A DNA stretch of 37,196 nt from a bacterium (GTDB taxonomy: Bacteria > Chloroflexota > Dormibacteria > Aeolococcales > Bog-877): positions 1-37,196 of the forward strand of contig JAKAXE010000015.1 of assembly GCA_021816695.1 (NCBI GenBank), read 5' to 3'. The stretch's first letter is position 1. Each line of letters begins with the position of its first letter. The position numbers were made by a program, and so were the translations under genes. The notes below the pieces were generated by a model that saw only the letters and a program-made list of their open reading frames with translations, was not told the DNA's origin and ran no database searches. Shown here piece after piece: positions 27,726 through 35,628 of this stretch.

Positions 27726-29096
27726 TCAGGCGCGCAGGGCCCGCGCCATCTCCTCGAAATTGTCCACGTAGCGCCGGACGTCGTCCTCGGAGTGCTGGAC
27801 CGAGAGAGTCCAGTTCTCCTCCGCTCCAGGTGCCATCAGCACGCCCCGGTTCGACTGATATAGCCAGGAGAGGTAGGCGTAGCTCTTATCGATCTCGAGG
27901 TAGTCACGGTAGTTCCTGACCGGGTCCTGGCGATAGGTGACGCATCCCCGGGCTCCAACCGCCACGACGTGGAAGGGCAGTTCGTAGTCTCGAATGACCC
28001 GCTCCAACCCCCCGCGCAGCACCTCGTGGAGCGCATCGAAATGGGAATAGGCCATGGGGGTGAGGACCTCCAAGAGGGTGGCCTTGGAGGCCGCCATGGT
28101 GAGGGCGTTGCCGTTGAAGGTACCCATTTGGCTGACGCGGCCCGATGCCACCATCTCCATGATCTCCGCGGTGGCCCCGACCGCACCGCAGGGCAGCCCT
28201 CCGCCGATCGCCTTGGCCAGGCACACGATGTCCGGTATGACACCGAAGGCCTCGGTGGCCCCGCCGGGGGCCAGCGTCACCCCGGTCTTGACTTCGTCGA
28301 AGATCAGGACAGCACCATGCCGGTGGGCGATCTCCTTCAGGCCGGCAAGGTACCCGGGCTGGGGGAGCACCATGCCGATGTTCATCATCGCCGGCTCGAC
28401 GATAATCGCGGCCACCTCACCCGGATGGCTCCGCAACGCGTGCTCCGCGGCGGCGAGGTCGTTGAAGGGAACCACAGTCACCAGCTCCACCACCGCACGG
28501 GGGATTCCCGCCGACTGAGGCACCGAGTTGGGGGCATCGGCCGGACCCATGAGCTCCGGCTTCGGCTCGACGGACACCATCAGGGAGTCGTGGTGGCCAT
28601 GGTAGGTGGCTTCGATCTTCACCAGCCGCTCCCGGCCGGTGAATCCGCGAGCCATCCTCACCGCGTCCAGGGTCGACTCGGTGCCGCTGTTAGTGAACCG
28701 CCACTGCGGAAGCTGAAATCGCCTGGCCAGCTCGGCGGCAACCACCACGAAGTCCTCGCCGGGTTGGGCGAAGTGGGTACCCCGCCCCGCCCGCTCGGCA
28801 ATCGCAGCCACCACCAGAGGGTGGGCGTGGCCGACCACGTTGACCCCGAAGCCGTTGTGAAAGTCCACGTACTCGTTGCCATCGGCGTCCCAGACTCGGC
28901 TGCCGGCCCCGCGGTCCACGAAGATGGGGAAGGGGGGGCTGTCCTGGAAAGATGACGGGACCCCCCCGGGGCTGTGCTCGCGTGCCCGCTGCACCAGTTC
29001 CCTGGAGCGCGGTCGGCGGCGCTCGAACTCAAGCTCCTCTCGCTCCGTGAGCTCGGCGATCCGGTCAGTTGCCGGGCTCGGTCTCTCGCTGCTCAT
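27726..29096 (-). CDS. class III aminotransferase, glutamate-1-semialdehyde aminomutase-like fold
   Basis: The 456-aa protein has VWDADGNEYVDFHNGFGVNVVGHAHP, RFTNSGTESTLDAVRMARGFTGRERLVKIEATYHGHHDSL, IVEPAMMNIGM, D267 in IFDEVKTG, and the PLP lysine K295 in CLAKAIGGGLPCGAVG. These are typical of the HemL-like branch of class III enzymes, which also contains many aminotransferases not involved in haem synthesis. No haem gene is near; it heads a catabolic operon, so transamination of an amine or omega-amino acid is more likely than 5-aminolevulinate formation. ATG with AAAGGAG at a good distance. About 100 bases separate it from pucR. Confidence 0.82.
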   Translation of the reverse strand: MSSERPSPATDRIAELTEREELEFERRRPRSRELVQRAREHSPGGVPSSFQDSPPFPIFVDRGAGSRVWDADGNEYVDFHNGFGVNVVGHAHPLVVAAIAERAGRGTHFAQPGEDFVVVAAELARRFQLPQWRFTNSGTESTLDAVRMARGFTGRERLVKIEATYHGHHDSLMVSVEPKPELMGPADAPNSVPQSAGIPRAVVELVTVVPFNDLAAAEHALRSHPGEVAAIIVEPAMMNIGMVLPQPGYLAGLKEIAHRHGAVLIFDEVKTGVTLAPGGATEAFGVIPDIVCLAKAIGGGLPCGAVGATAEIMEMVASGRVSQMGTFNGNALTMAASKATLLEVLTPMAYSHFDALHEVLRGGLERVIRDYELPFHVVAVGARGCVTYRQDPVRNYRDYLEIDKSYAYLSWLYQSNRGVLMAPGAEENWTLSVQHSEDDVRRYVDNFEEMARALRA

Positions 29097-29339
29097 TTCC
29101 CATCTCCTTTACACAACACGCACCCCAACCTGGACGGACACCCTGAGGGGCAGGCGCGGCCCCTCGCAGACGGGCGCGTCAGGTGGGAGCCAGCGCCCGG
29201 GCGCGCCGGGAGGATGGCTGCAGCTGCATGGCCTCCTTCTCCCCGCGCACGGCGCGGGACCGGCTGAGGCGGCCGCGCGCGCCGCGCGGGAGCGACGGGG
29301 ACTCGGTGCGCATCGGGGACCAACTCTATCTCCCCTCCC

Positions 29340-29366
29340 GGGTCGCGGGACATGTGGTCCCGACCC
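29340..29366. promoter_or_regulatory. imperfect 27-base inverted repeat in divergent intergenic region
   Basis: GGGTCGCGGGAC-ATGTG-GTCCCGACCC can pair over ten bases with a two-base bulge on the left arm. The core CGGGAC-N5-GTCCCG is perfect. It lies 60 bases before the oxidase start and could be an operator for a dimeric regulator or an RNA hairpin in the leader. Confidence 0.4.
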
Positions 29367-29383
29367 AGAGTTTCACCAGCATT

Positions 29384-29400
29384 TTGTGAACCTGGTCCAA
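29384..29400. promoter_or_regulatory. TTGTG-N7-TCCAA dyad, candidate operator copy 1
   Basis: TTGTGAACCTGGTCCAA lies 25 bases upstream of the oxidase ATG. It is close to a symmetrical TTG(T/G)-type dyad and resembles the perfect copy TTGTGGCCCGACCACAA at 30846-30862, agreeing at both ends. Two copies in two non-coding gaps of the same cluster suggest a shared regulator site. Confidence 0.35.
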
Positions 29401-29425
29401 TGCCACCACCCAAGGGGGCGCACCT

Positions 29426-30823
29426 ATGATCATTGCCGTGACCGACGTTCCACCCCAGCTCGCGCCCGGTTTTTGGATCGCCGACAGCCATCCCGGGGCG
29501 CCCCGCGCCCCGCTGCGGGGGAGCCGGCGGGCGGATGTGGCGGTGGTGGGTGGTGGCTTCACCGGCCTGTGGACGGCATACCACCTCCTGCGCATCGAAC
29601 CTTCCGCGAAAGTGGTGGTGCTGGAGGGTCAGCGGGTGGGGTTCGGGGCCTCGGGGCGGAACGGGAGCTGGTGCGTCCCCGAGCTCAACGCGGGGCCGGC
29701 CCTCCTGGCCAAGCGCTTCGGAGCTTCGAGAGTCACGGAGCTGCACCGCGCGATGCGGGCCACGGTTGACGAGATCGGCCGGTTCTGCTCCGAGCAGGGT
29801 GTCGAGGGATTCGAGAAGGCCGGGGTTCTGCTGGTGGCCCGGGGGCGCGGGCAGCTGCCGGCCCTGGAGGACACCCAATTGGAGTGGGAGCGGGTCGGCC
29901 TGAGCAGTCCCTACCAGCGCATAAGCCCCGCGGAGGCGGAAGGGAGGTTGGCGGTCCACCAGCTGGAGGGCGCGCTTTACTCGCCGGAGGGGGCGTCGGT
30001 TCATCCCGGAAAGCTGGTCCAGGGCCTTGCCGCGGCCGTCGAGCGCATGGGTGGCGAGATCTACGAAGGGAGCGCCGTCACGGGCGTGGAGGAGGGTCGT
30101 CCGCCAAGCGCCCGGACCGAGCTGGGCGAGGTGACAGCCGACATTGTCGTGCTGGCCTTGGAGGCGTACCTCACGGGGCTCCCCGGCTGGCATCGGGCGG
30201 TCCTCCCCGTCTACTCCCTCATTGAGTTGACCGAGCCGCTCACCGAGGCTCAGCTGGCCTCGGTGAACTGGCAGTCGCGCATGTGCGTCTCGTCGATGCG
30301 GCTCACGGTGGACTACCTGGCCCTCACCCCGGACCGGCGGATCCTGGTGGGAGGCCGTGGGGCCCCCTATCGGTACGGCTCCACCCTCTCCCCAGATCTG
30401 GAACGCCATCGGGCGACCCACGAGGGGCTGAGGGCCATGTTCCGGGAGTGGTTTCCCGCCCTGGCGGGGGTTCGATTCACCCATTCGTGGGGAGGGGTGT
30501 TGGGGATGCCTCGGGATTGGATACCCCAGGTAAGGCTGGACCGCGGTCGGGGACTCGGAGTCGCCTACGGGTACACCGGGCATGGGGTCGCCACCACCCA
30601 TCTGCTCGGACGCACCATGGCTGAACTGATCACCGGACGGGATTCAGAGCGCACCCAGCTGCCGCTGGTGGGGCACGAGTCGCCGCTCTGGGAGCCAGAG
30701 CCACTCCGCTGGATGGCCGTCCGGTACGTCCAGCGGCAGCTGTCAGGGCTGGACTCGCGAGTGGCCCGCGGCGGCCGCCCGCCCTCCGGTCGGACTGTCG
30801 CGGAGAGGCTGGCGGCGCATTGA
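29426..30823 (+). CDS. FAD-dependent amine oxidoreductase, PuuB-like (DAO family)
   Basis: The 465-aa protein has an N-terminal Rossmann motif (VAVVGGGFTGLWTAYHL, GxGxxG at 42-47), the ribose-binding E67 in VVVLEGQRVGFGASGRNG, and a C-terminal FAD segment GLGVAYGYTGHGVATTHLLGRTMAELI. The VGFGASGRNG and GYTGHGV blocks follow PuuB (gamma-glutamylputrescine oxidase) and related DAO-family amine oxidases, which make an aldehyde with hydrogen peroxide and ammonia or amine. No signal peptide is present, so it is cytoplasmic. It stands divergent from the GabT/PatD operon. The exact substrate is not shown by sequence. Confidence 0.85.
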   Translation: MIIAVTDVPPQLAPGFWIADSHPGAPRAPLRGSRRADVAVVGGGFTGLWTAYHLLRIEPSAKVVVLEGQRVGFGASGRNGSWCVPELNAGPALLAKRFGASRVTELHRAMRATVDEIGRFCSEQGVEGFEKAGVLLVARGRGQLPALEDTQLEWERVGLSSPYQRISPAEAEGRLAVHQLEGALYSPEGASVHPGKLVQGLAAAVERMGGEIYEGSAVTGVEEGRPPSARTELGEVTADIVVLALEAYLTGLPGWHRAVLPVYSLIELTEPLTEAQLASVNWQSRMCVSSMRLTVDYLALTPDRRILVGGRGAPYRYGSTLSPDLERHRATHEGLRAMFREWFPALAGVRFTHSWGGVLGMPRDWIPQVRLDRGRGLGVAYGYTGHGVATTHLLGRTMAELITGRDSERTQLPLVGHESPLWEPEPLRWMAVRYVQRQLSGLDSRVARGGRPPSGRTVAERLAAH

Positions 30824-30845
30824 GCCCGGCCTAACAATGGACGGA

Positions 30846-30862
30846 TTGTGGCCCGACCACAA
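30846..30862. promoter_or_regulatory. TTGTGG-N5-CCACAA inverted repeat, candidate operator copy 2
   Basis: TTGTGGCCCGACCACAA is a perfect 6-5-6 inverted repeat 23 bases after the oxidase stop and about 215 bases before the binding-protein ATG. Flanking GA-T and ATC bases extend the symmetry with one offset base. No T run follows, so operator is favoured over terminator. It shares TTGTG ends with the site at 29384-29400, and TGTGG-CCCGACC with the repeat at 29340-29366. Confidence 0.45.
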
Positions 30863-31008
30863 ATCGCCTGGCTCAGATTTGATGATCGGCCCCATGGCCG
30901 CGACATCGACCTCGGCCTAAAGTCGGAGGTTGCCGTAAGTGCCAGGTGGCTCGCGGGAGGGACCGCAGCTGTTTCGGACCGAGGCGCAGGTAGAGGTTTG
31001 ACAAGCTG

Positions 31009-31026
31009 GGCCCGCCGGGGCGGGCC
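31009..31026. promoter_or_regulatory. GGCCCGCC-GG-GGCGGGCC inverted repeat downstream of TTGACA
   Basis: A perfect 8-2-8 inverted repeat starts six bases after a consensus TTGACA hexamer (30998-31003) and fills the spacer where a -10 would be expected to follow. It might be an operator inside a promoter or a hairpin in the leader of the binding-protein gene. The absence of a visible -10 keeps confidence low. Confidence 0.35.
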
Positions 31027-31077
31027 GTGGCCCAAGGCCGTCCAAGCCGGGATCGCTGGGGAGAGGAGTTGAGAAGG

Positions 31078-32979
31078 ATGAGAATGGCCAAGTTCCGTGG
31101 TGATGGCACCCGCGCTGGGGGCACGCGCCAAAAGAGGGGACGCCGAACGGTCCTCGGTGCGGGCCTGCTGGCCGGGCTGGGGCTGCTGGTGGCGGCCTGC
31201 GGTGGGGCCACCACGTCTGCGCCCACGGTCCCGACGAACATCGCCCAGACTCCTCCGACCGGGGGGACTCCCGTCGCCGGGGGCACCGCCAGCTACGCAC
31301 TTCCCATCGGGGAGGATTTCTCCTGGATGCTCCCCATCGAGAACCAGGCCAACTACGAGGACTGGAACTCCAACATCGAAGGGGGTATGTGGCGGCCCCT
31401 GTACTTCGCCGGCGGCCCTGGGCAGACCGGCATCAACGACCAGCTCTCCATTGCCAATCCTCCCGTCTACTCGAATGGCAACCGCACAGTGACAGTGACC
31501 ATGAGGCAGGGCTACACCTGGTCTGACGGCACCCCGGTGACCACCGCCGACGTGCAGTTCTTCTTCCAGCTCCTGAGCGCCGGCAAGAACAAGGATGGCG
31601 CCTACATCCCCGGAGAGATGCCCGACGACATCAGCTCGGTCGTCATCGACAGCCCCTACCAGTTCACGCTCAACCTCAATCAGGCCTACAACCCCACCTG
31701 GTTCACCAACAACCAGCTCACCTGGATCTATCCCCTGCCGCAGCAGGCGTGGGACAAGACCTGCCTCAACTGCCAGGTGGGCAACGACGCCGCGACCAGC
31801 TCGGGCGCCAAGAGTGTCTTCAACTTCCTCTACGGCCAGTCGGAGAAGCTAAGCACCTATTCCAGCAATCCTCTCTGGAAGGTGGTGGACGGCCCCTGGG
31901 TCATCAAGTCCTTCGATCCCACCACCTACACCGCCCAGTTCGCCGCCAACACCCACTACACCGGCGCCGGCAAGCCTCAGCTCAGCGGCTACTCCGTGTA
32001 CAGCTTCCAGTCGGACACGGCTGAGGTCGACGCCCTGCGCTCGGGGGCCATCGACTTCGGATTCCTGCCCTTCACCGACCTCACTTTGGCGACCTACTTC
32101 CACCAGCACGGGTTCACGACGGCTCCCTGGCCGGTCTTCTACAACGAGACCGTTGAGCTCGGGTTCACCAGCAAGACCTGGGGCCCGCTGGTGAAGCAGC
32201 TCTACATCCGCCAGGCGCTTCAGCACCTCATCAACGAGTCGCTGTACCTGCAGAAGACGCTCCACGGCTTCGGCCTTCCCGACTATGGCCCGGCCCCCGT
32301 CTACCCCAACTCCTCGTACGTCAGCCCCCAGATCACGTCGGATCCCTACCCGTACAGCGTCAGCGCCGCCAAGCAGCTGCTGGCCAGCCACGGGTGGACC
32401 CAGGGATCGGGCGGGGTGGATGTCTGCTCCCGGCCGGGAACCGCCAGCAATGAGTGCGGCGCTGGCATCCCCAAGGGCAAGCAGCTCAGCTTCCTCTTCA
32501 TGTACTCCACCGGCACCCCCAGCTTCCTCGCCCAGGTCGAGGCCTTCGCCACCGCGGCCAAGTCGGCAGGGGTCGGGATCAACCTGGACGGGCAAACCGA
32601 GACCACGATGTTCTCCATCGGTGGGGTCTGCCCCTCCTCACCCCCCTGCAACTGGGGGCTGCTGGCCTACAGCGGCTTCATGTGGGACTTCGGCCAGTAC
32701 GAGATCCTTCCGGTGGGCGGCAACCAGTTCGGTCAGGGCAACTACTGGGCCGGCGGCTACAACTCGTCCCAGGCGCAGCAGCTGATCACGGCCGCCCACA
32801 CGCAGCCTGGCCTCACTCCCCTCTACAACGTGGAGAACTATCTCTCGTCCGATGAGGCTTCGCTCTGGTGGCCGCTGGCGGACTACGAGATCGTGGTGGC
32901 CAAGAACAACCTGCGCGGCTGGTACCCGCTCAACCCCTACGCCAACTACCACCCCTCCAGCTGGTACTTCGTGAACTGA
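31078..32979 (+). CDS. extracellular solute-binding lipoprotein, family 5 (peptide/nickel type)
   Basis: From ATG 31078 the 633-aa product has a basic lead (RQKRGRRTVLGAGL), a hydrophobic stretch and a lipobox LVAAC with the lipidated Cys at 41, followed by a Thr/Pro/Gly linker. The RR pair before the hydrophobic core leaves Tat export possible. The mature part is family 5: WRPLYFAG, VTVTMRQGYTWSDGTPVTTADVQFFFQLL, AEVDALRSGAIDFGFLP and IRQALQHLINE. It should deliver peptides or similar compounds to the permeases encoded downstream. It is longer than usual (about 500-550) and Asn/Tyr/Gln rich. The track start 17 codons earlier lacks a binding site. Confidence 0.9.
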   Translation: MRMAKFRGDGTRAGGTRQKRGRRTVLGAGLLAGLGLLVAACGGATTSAPTVPTNIAQTPPTGGTPVAGGTASYALPIGEDFSWMLPIENQANYEDWNSNIEGGMWRPLYFAGGPGQTGINDQLSIANPPVYSNGNRTVTVTMRQGYTWSDGTPVTTADVQFFFQLLSAGKNKDGAYIPGEMPDDISSVVIDSPYQFTLNLNQAYNPTWFTNNQLTWIYPLPQQAWDKTCLNCQVGNDAATSSGAKSVFNFLYGQSEKLSTYSSNPLWKVVDGPWVIKSFDPTTYTAQFAANTHYTGAGKPQLSGYSVYSFQSDTAEVDALRSGAIDFGFLPFTDLTLATYFHQHGFTTAPWPVFYNETVELGFTSKTWGPLVKQLYIRQALQHLINESLYLQKTLHGFGLPDYGPAPVYPNSSYVSPQITSDPYPYSVSAAKQLLASHGWTQGSGGVDVCSRPGTASNECGAGIPKGKQLSFLFMYSTGTPSFLAQVEAFATAAKSAGVGINLDGQTETTMFSIGGVCPSSPPCNWGLLAYSGFMWDFGQYEILPVGGNQFGQGNYWAGGYNSSQAQQLITAAHTQPGLTPLYNVENYLSSDEASLWWPLADYEIVVAKNNLRGWYPLNPYANYHPSSWYFVN

Positions 32980-32994
32980 CGCCGGACGCCGCTG

Positions 32995-34647
32995 TTGCAG
33001 CCCCGAACCGATCTGCTGATCACCGGCGGCCCGATCTGGACCGGCCGGTCCGACCAGCCGTGGGTTGAGGCCCTGGCGGTCCGCGACGGCAAGGTCGCGG
33101 CCGCCGGGCCACTGGCGGAGGTGAGACAGGTCTCGGCCCCAGGGGCCGAGACCCTCGAGCTGCGGGGGAGAGCTGTCATTCCGGCGTTCCACGACGCCCA
33201 CTGCCATCCCCTGGGTGGAGGGCTGCAGCAGCGCACCTGCGACCTCGAGGGCGCCAGGTCCCCCGGTGAGTGTCAGGAGAGAATCCGAGCCTACCTCGAG
33301 TCGCATCCGGAGGTGGACTGGGTCGTCGGCAAGGGATGGTCAATGGAGCTGTTCCCCCGGGGAACACCGGGGCTGCTGCTGCTGGACCAGGTGACCGGTG
33401 AGCGACCGGCCTACCTCACCAACCGCGACGGCCACAGCGCCTGGGTGAACTCGGCCGCCCTGCGGCTGGCCGGGATCGACGCCGCGACCCCGGATCCTCC
33501 CCACGGGAGGATCGAGCGGATGGAGGGCGGTGAACCCCAGGGCACCCTGCACGAGGGCGCGATGGAACTGGTCGAGCGCTGGGCTCCACCGACCACCGAC
33601 GCGGAGAGGGTCGCCGCGCTGCGTCAGGCCCAGTCCCATCTGCACAGCCTGGGCATCGCCGGCTGGCAGGACGCCATGGTCGACCCGGAGACCGAGACGG
33701 CCTACGCGGCTTTGGCAGGGGCCGGGGATCTCTCCGCCAGGGTGCGTCTCGCCCTCTGGTGGGAGCGGGAGGAGGGGCTCGAGCAGGTCGAGCGGCTGGC
33801 CCTTCGACGGCAGCGGCTCGCCGACTCCGGACTCGACGCCGGGAGCGTCAAGATCATGCTCGACGGGGTGATGGAGACCTTCACTGCCGCACTGGTCGAA
33901 CCATATCTCACGCTCCCGGGAGGGCCGCCTGATGGCGAGCGGGGCCACCTCTTCCTGGACCCCGCAGTGGCGGCGGCCGCCACTGCGGCCCTGCACCGGC
34001 GCGGCTTTCAGGTCCACTTCCACGCGATCGGGGACCGGGCGGTGAGGGTGGCCCTGGATGCGGTGGAGGACGTATTCAATGAGGGCGGGCAGGACCTCCG
34101 CCACCACATCGCTCACATCCAGCTGGTGGACCCCGCCGACGTGCACCGTTTCCACCGACTCAAGGTGGTGGCCAACATGCAGCCTTTCTGGGCCTGCCAC
34201 GAGCCCCAGATGGACGAACTCACCCTCCCCTTCCTGGGCGCGGAGCGGTCCCGGTATCAGTATCCGTTCCGCGACCTCGCCGAGTCCGGCGCGGTCCTCG
34301 CCGGGGGCTCGGACTGGCCGGTCTCGACCGCCAACCCACTCGAGGAGATCGCGGTGGCGGCGACTCGCCGAGTTCGCTCGGACGGGGCCGGAGGACCCGC
34401 GTCACCCCCCGCCTTCATGCCCGAGCAGGCCCTACCCCTGGCCATGGCCCTTTCCGCCTTCACCGCCGGCTCGGCCTACGTAAACCACCTGGAGCGTGTG
34501 AGCGGCACCCTGGAGGCCGGCAAGGCGGCCGATCTGGTGGTCCTTGCCCAAGACCCGTTTGCCGTTGGTGCCGAGCGGCTTCCCGAGGCGCAGGTGGAGA
34601 TCACCATGGTCGACGGCCGGCTGGTGTTTCGCCGGGACGGTGGCTGA
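32995..34647 (+). CDS. amidohydrolase family 3 metal-dependent hydrolase (YtcJ-like)
   Basis: The 550-aa product follows the YtcJ / N-substituted formamide deformylase pattern: VIPAFHDAHCHPLGGG with metal-binding H69-x-H71, VGKGWSMELFP, DGHSAWVNSAAL, VKIMLDGVMETFTAALVEPY, FHAIGDRAVRVALDAVE, HHIAHIQLVDPADVHRF, AGGSDWPVSTANPLEEI and the C-terminal GTLEAGKAADLVVLAQDPF. These enzymes hydrolyse C-N amide-type bonds. The start is TTG, 15 bases after the binding-protein stop, with a poor binding site. It is inserted between the binding protein and the permeases, suggesting that it acts on the imported compound. Confidence 0.87.
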   Translation: MQPRTDLLITGGPIWTGRSDQPWVEALAVRDGKVAAAGPLAEVRQVSAPGAETLELRGRAVIPAFHDAHCHPLGGGLQQRTCDLEGARSPGECQERIRAYLESHPEVDWVVGKGWSMELFPRGTPGLLLLDQVTGERPAYLTNRDGHSAWVNSAALRLAGIDAATPDPPHGRIERMEGGEPQGTLHEGAMELVERWAPPTTDAERVAALRQAQSHLHSLGIAGWQDAMVDPETETAYAALAGAGDLSARVRLALWWEREEGLEQVERLALRRQRLADSGLDAGSVKIMLDGVMETFTAALVEPYLTLPGGPPDGERGHLFLDPAVAAAATAALHRRGFQVHFHAIGDRAVRVALDAVEDVFNEGGQDLRHHIAHIQLVDPADVHRFHRLKVVANMQPFWACHEPQMDELTLPFLGAERSRYQYPFRDLAESGAVLAGGSDWPVSTANPLEEIAVAATRRVRSDGAGGPASPPAFMPEQALPLAMALSAFTAGSAYVNHLERVSGTLEAGKAADLVVLAQDPFAVGAERLPEAQVEITMVDGRLVFRRDGG

Positions 34648-34686
34648 GGGCGTGAGAATGCGGCAAATGTCAAGCCCGGGGCGGCC

Positions 34687-35628
34687 GTGACCCGTTACCT
34701 GCTGCGGCGCCTGGGGCAGGCTCTCCTCGTCCTGCTGCTCGTCTCAGTGCTGGTCTTCTCGCTTCTCCACCTCCTTCCGGGAGGGTTGGTCCGGGCCCAG
34801 CTTGGGCCTAAGGCCAGCCCCCACGAGGTGGCCCAGCTGGCCATCCAGGAGGGGCTGAACAAGCCGATCTTCGTCCAGTACGCGATCTGGCTGGGCAACG
34901 CCCTCCATGGCAACCTGGGGTACTCATACAAGCTCAACTCACCGGTGGCGACGCTGCTCGCGGAATACTTCCCCCGCGACCTGTTGCTGGTCGGGATCGC
35001 CCTCTTCCTGGCGATCGCGATCTCCATCCCCCTGGGGCTCCTCCAGGGAGTGCGGCGCAACCGGGACATCGACTACGGGCTCTCCTTCGTCCTGCTGGCG
35101 CTGTACTCCATGCCCAGCTTCCTCCTCGGGGTCATCGGGATCATCCTCTTCAACATTGAGTTCAACGTCTTCCCCCCCACCGCCATCCACTTCGGCACAT
35201 CCTTCGGCGCGGATGTCTCGGCGCTGGTGCTGCCGGTAGGCACCCTCATGCTGGGAAACGTCGCCTATTACAGCCGCTACATGCGATCCGCGGTGATCGA
35301 CAACCTGCTGGAGGACTACGTCCGCACCGCCAAGGCGAAGGGCTCCAGCTGGCGGAGGATCCTCTCCCGCCACGTGTTGCGCAACTCGCTCCTTCCCACC
35401 GTGAGCCTGGTGGGCATCAGCTTCCCCTACGTGATCAGCGGATCCCTGATCGTGGAGGCACTCTTCGACTATCCGGGGATGGGCCTCCTCTTCTGGAACG
35501 CCTCCCAGGATCGTGACTACCCCGTGCTGCTGGGCGTCATCCTTCTCATCAGCACCGCAGTGGTCGTGGGCAACCTGGTGGCTGACATCCTCTACATGGT
35601 GCTCGACCCGAGGATCCGCTATGGCTGA
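34687..35628 (+). CDS. ABC transporter permease, DppB/OppB type
   Basis: The 313-aa product starts with MTRYLLRRLGQALLVLLLVSVLVFSLLHLLPGG, the typical first membrane helix of DppB-type permeases, and has about six membrane segments. The ATPase-contacting EAA region reads DYVRTAKAKGSSWRRILSRHVLRNSLLPTV. The start is GTG after a weak GGGGCGG; a nearby ATG at 34658 is in another frame and stops at once. The stop lies within the first codons of the next permease gene (8-base overlap). Confidence 0.93.
   Translation: MTRYLLRRLGQALLVLLLVSVLVFSLLHLLPGGLVRAQLGPKASPHEVAQLAIQEGLNKPIFVQYAIWLGNALHGNLGYSYKLNSPVATLLAEYFPRDLLLVGIALFLAIAISIPLGLLQGVRRNRDIDYGLSFVLLALYSMPSFLLGVIGIILFNIEFNVFPPTAIHFGTSFGADVSALVLPVGTLMLGNVAYYSRYMRSAVIDNLLEDYVRTAKAKGSSWRRILSRHVLRNSLLPTVSLVGISFPYVISGSLIVEALFDYPGMGLLFWNASQDRDYPVLLGVILLISTAVVVGNLVADILYMVLDPRIRYG

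Larger units (their letters stand above)
29097..29425. other. 329-base divergent intergenic region
   Basis: This gap separates the leftward aminotransferase operon from the rightward oxidase gene, so it should hold both promoters. Visible are a ribosome binding site for the aminotransferase (AAAGGAG), GC-rich repeats in the middle, an imperfect inverted repeat at 29340-29366, a TTGTG-N7-TCCAA dyad at 29384-29400 and AAGGGGG eight bases before the oxidase ATG. No convincing -35/-10 pair was found on either strand. Small ORFs here look like shadows. Confidence 0.6.
30824..31077. other. 254-base non-coding gap before the transport genes
   Basis: The gap between the oxidase and the binding-protein gene is large for this cluster, suggesting a separate promoter. 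It holds the TTGTGG inverted repeat, a TTGACA hexamer at 30998-31003 and, right after it, an 18-base inverted repeat GGCCCGCC-GG-GGCGGGCC. No TATAAT-like box stands at the right distance from TTGACA. GAGAGGAG precedes the ATG by nine bases. The track ORFs here are shadows. Confidence 0.55.

Noticed and set aside
27726-29096. Naming the aminotransferase hemL
   Set aside because: The fold matches, but there is no haem gene nearby and the catabolic context argues for another transaminase role.
29425-29430. TATGAT as a -10 box
   Set aside because: It overlaps the oxidase start codon and has no -35 at a proper distance.
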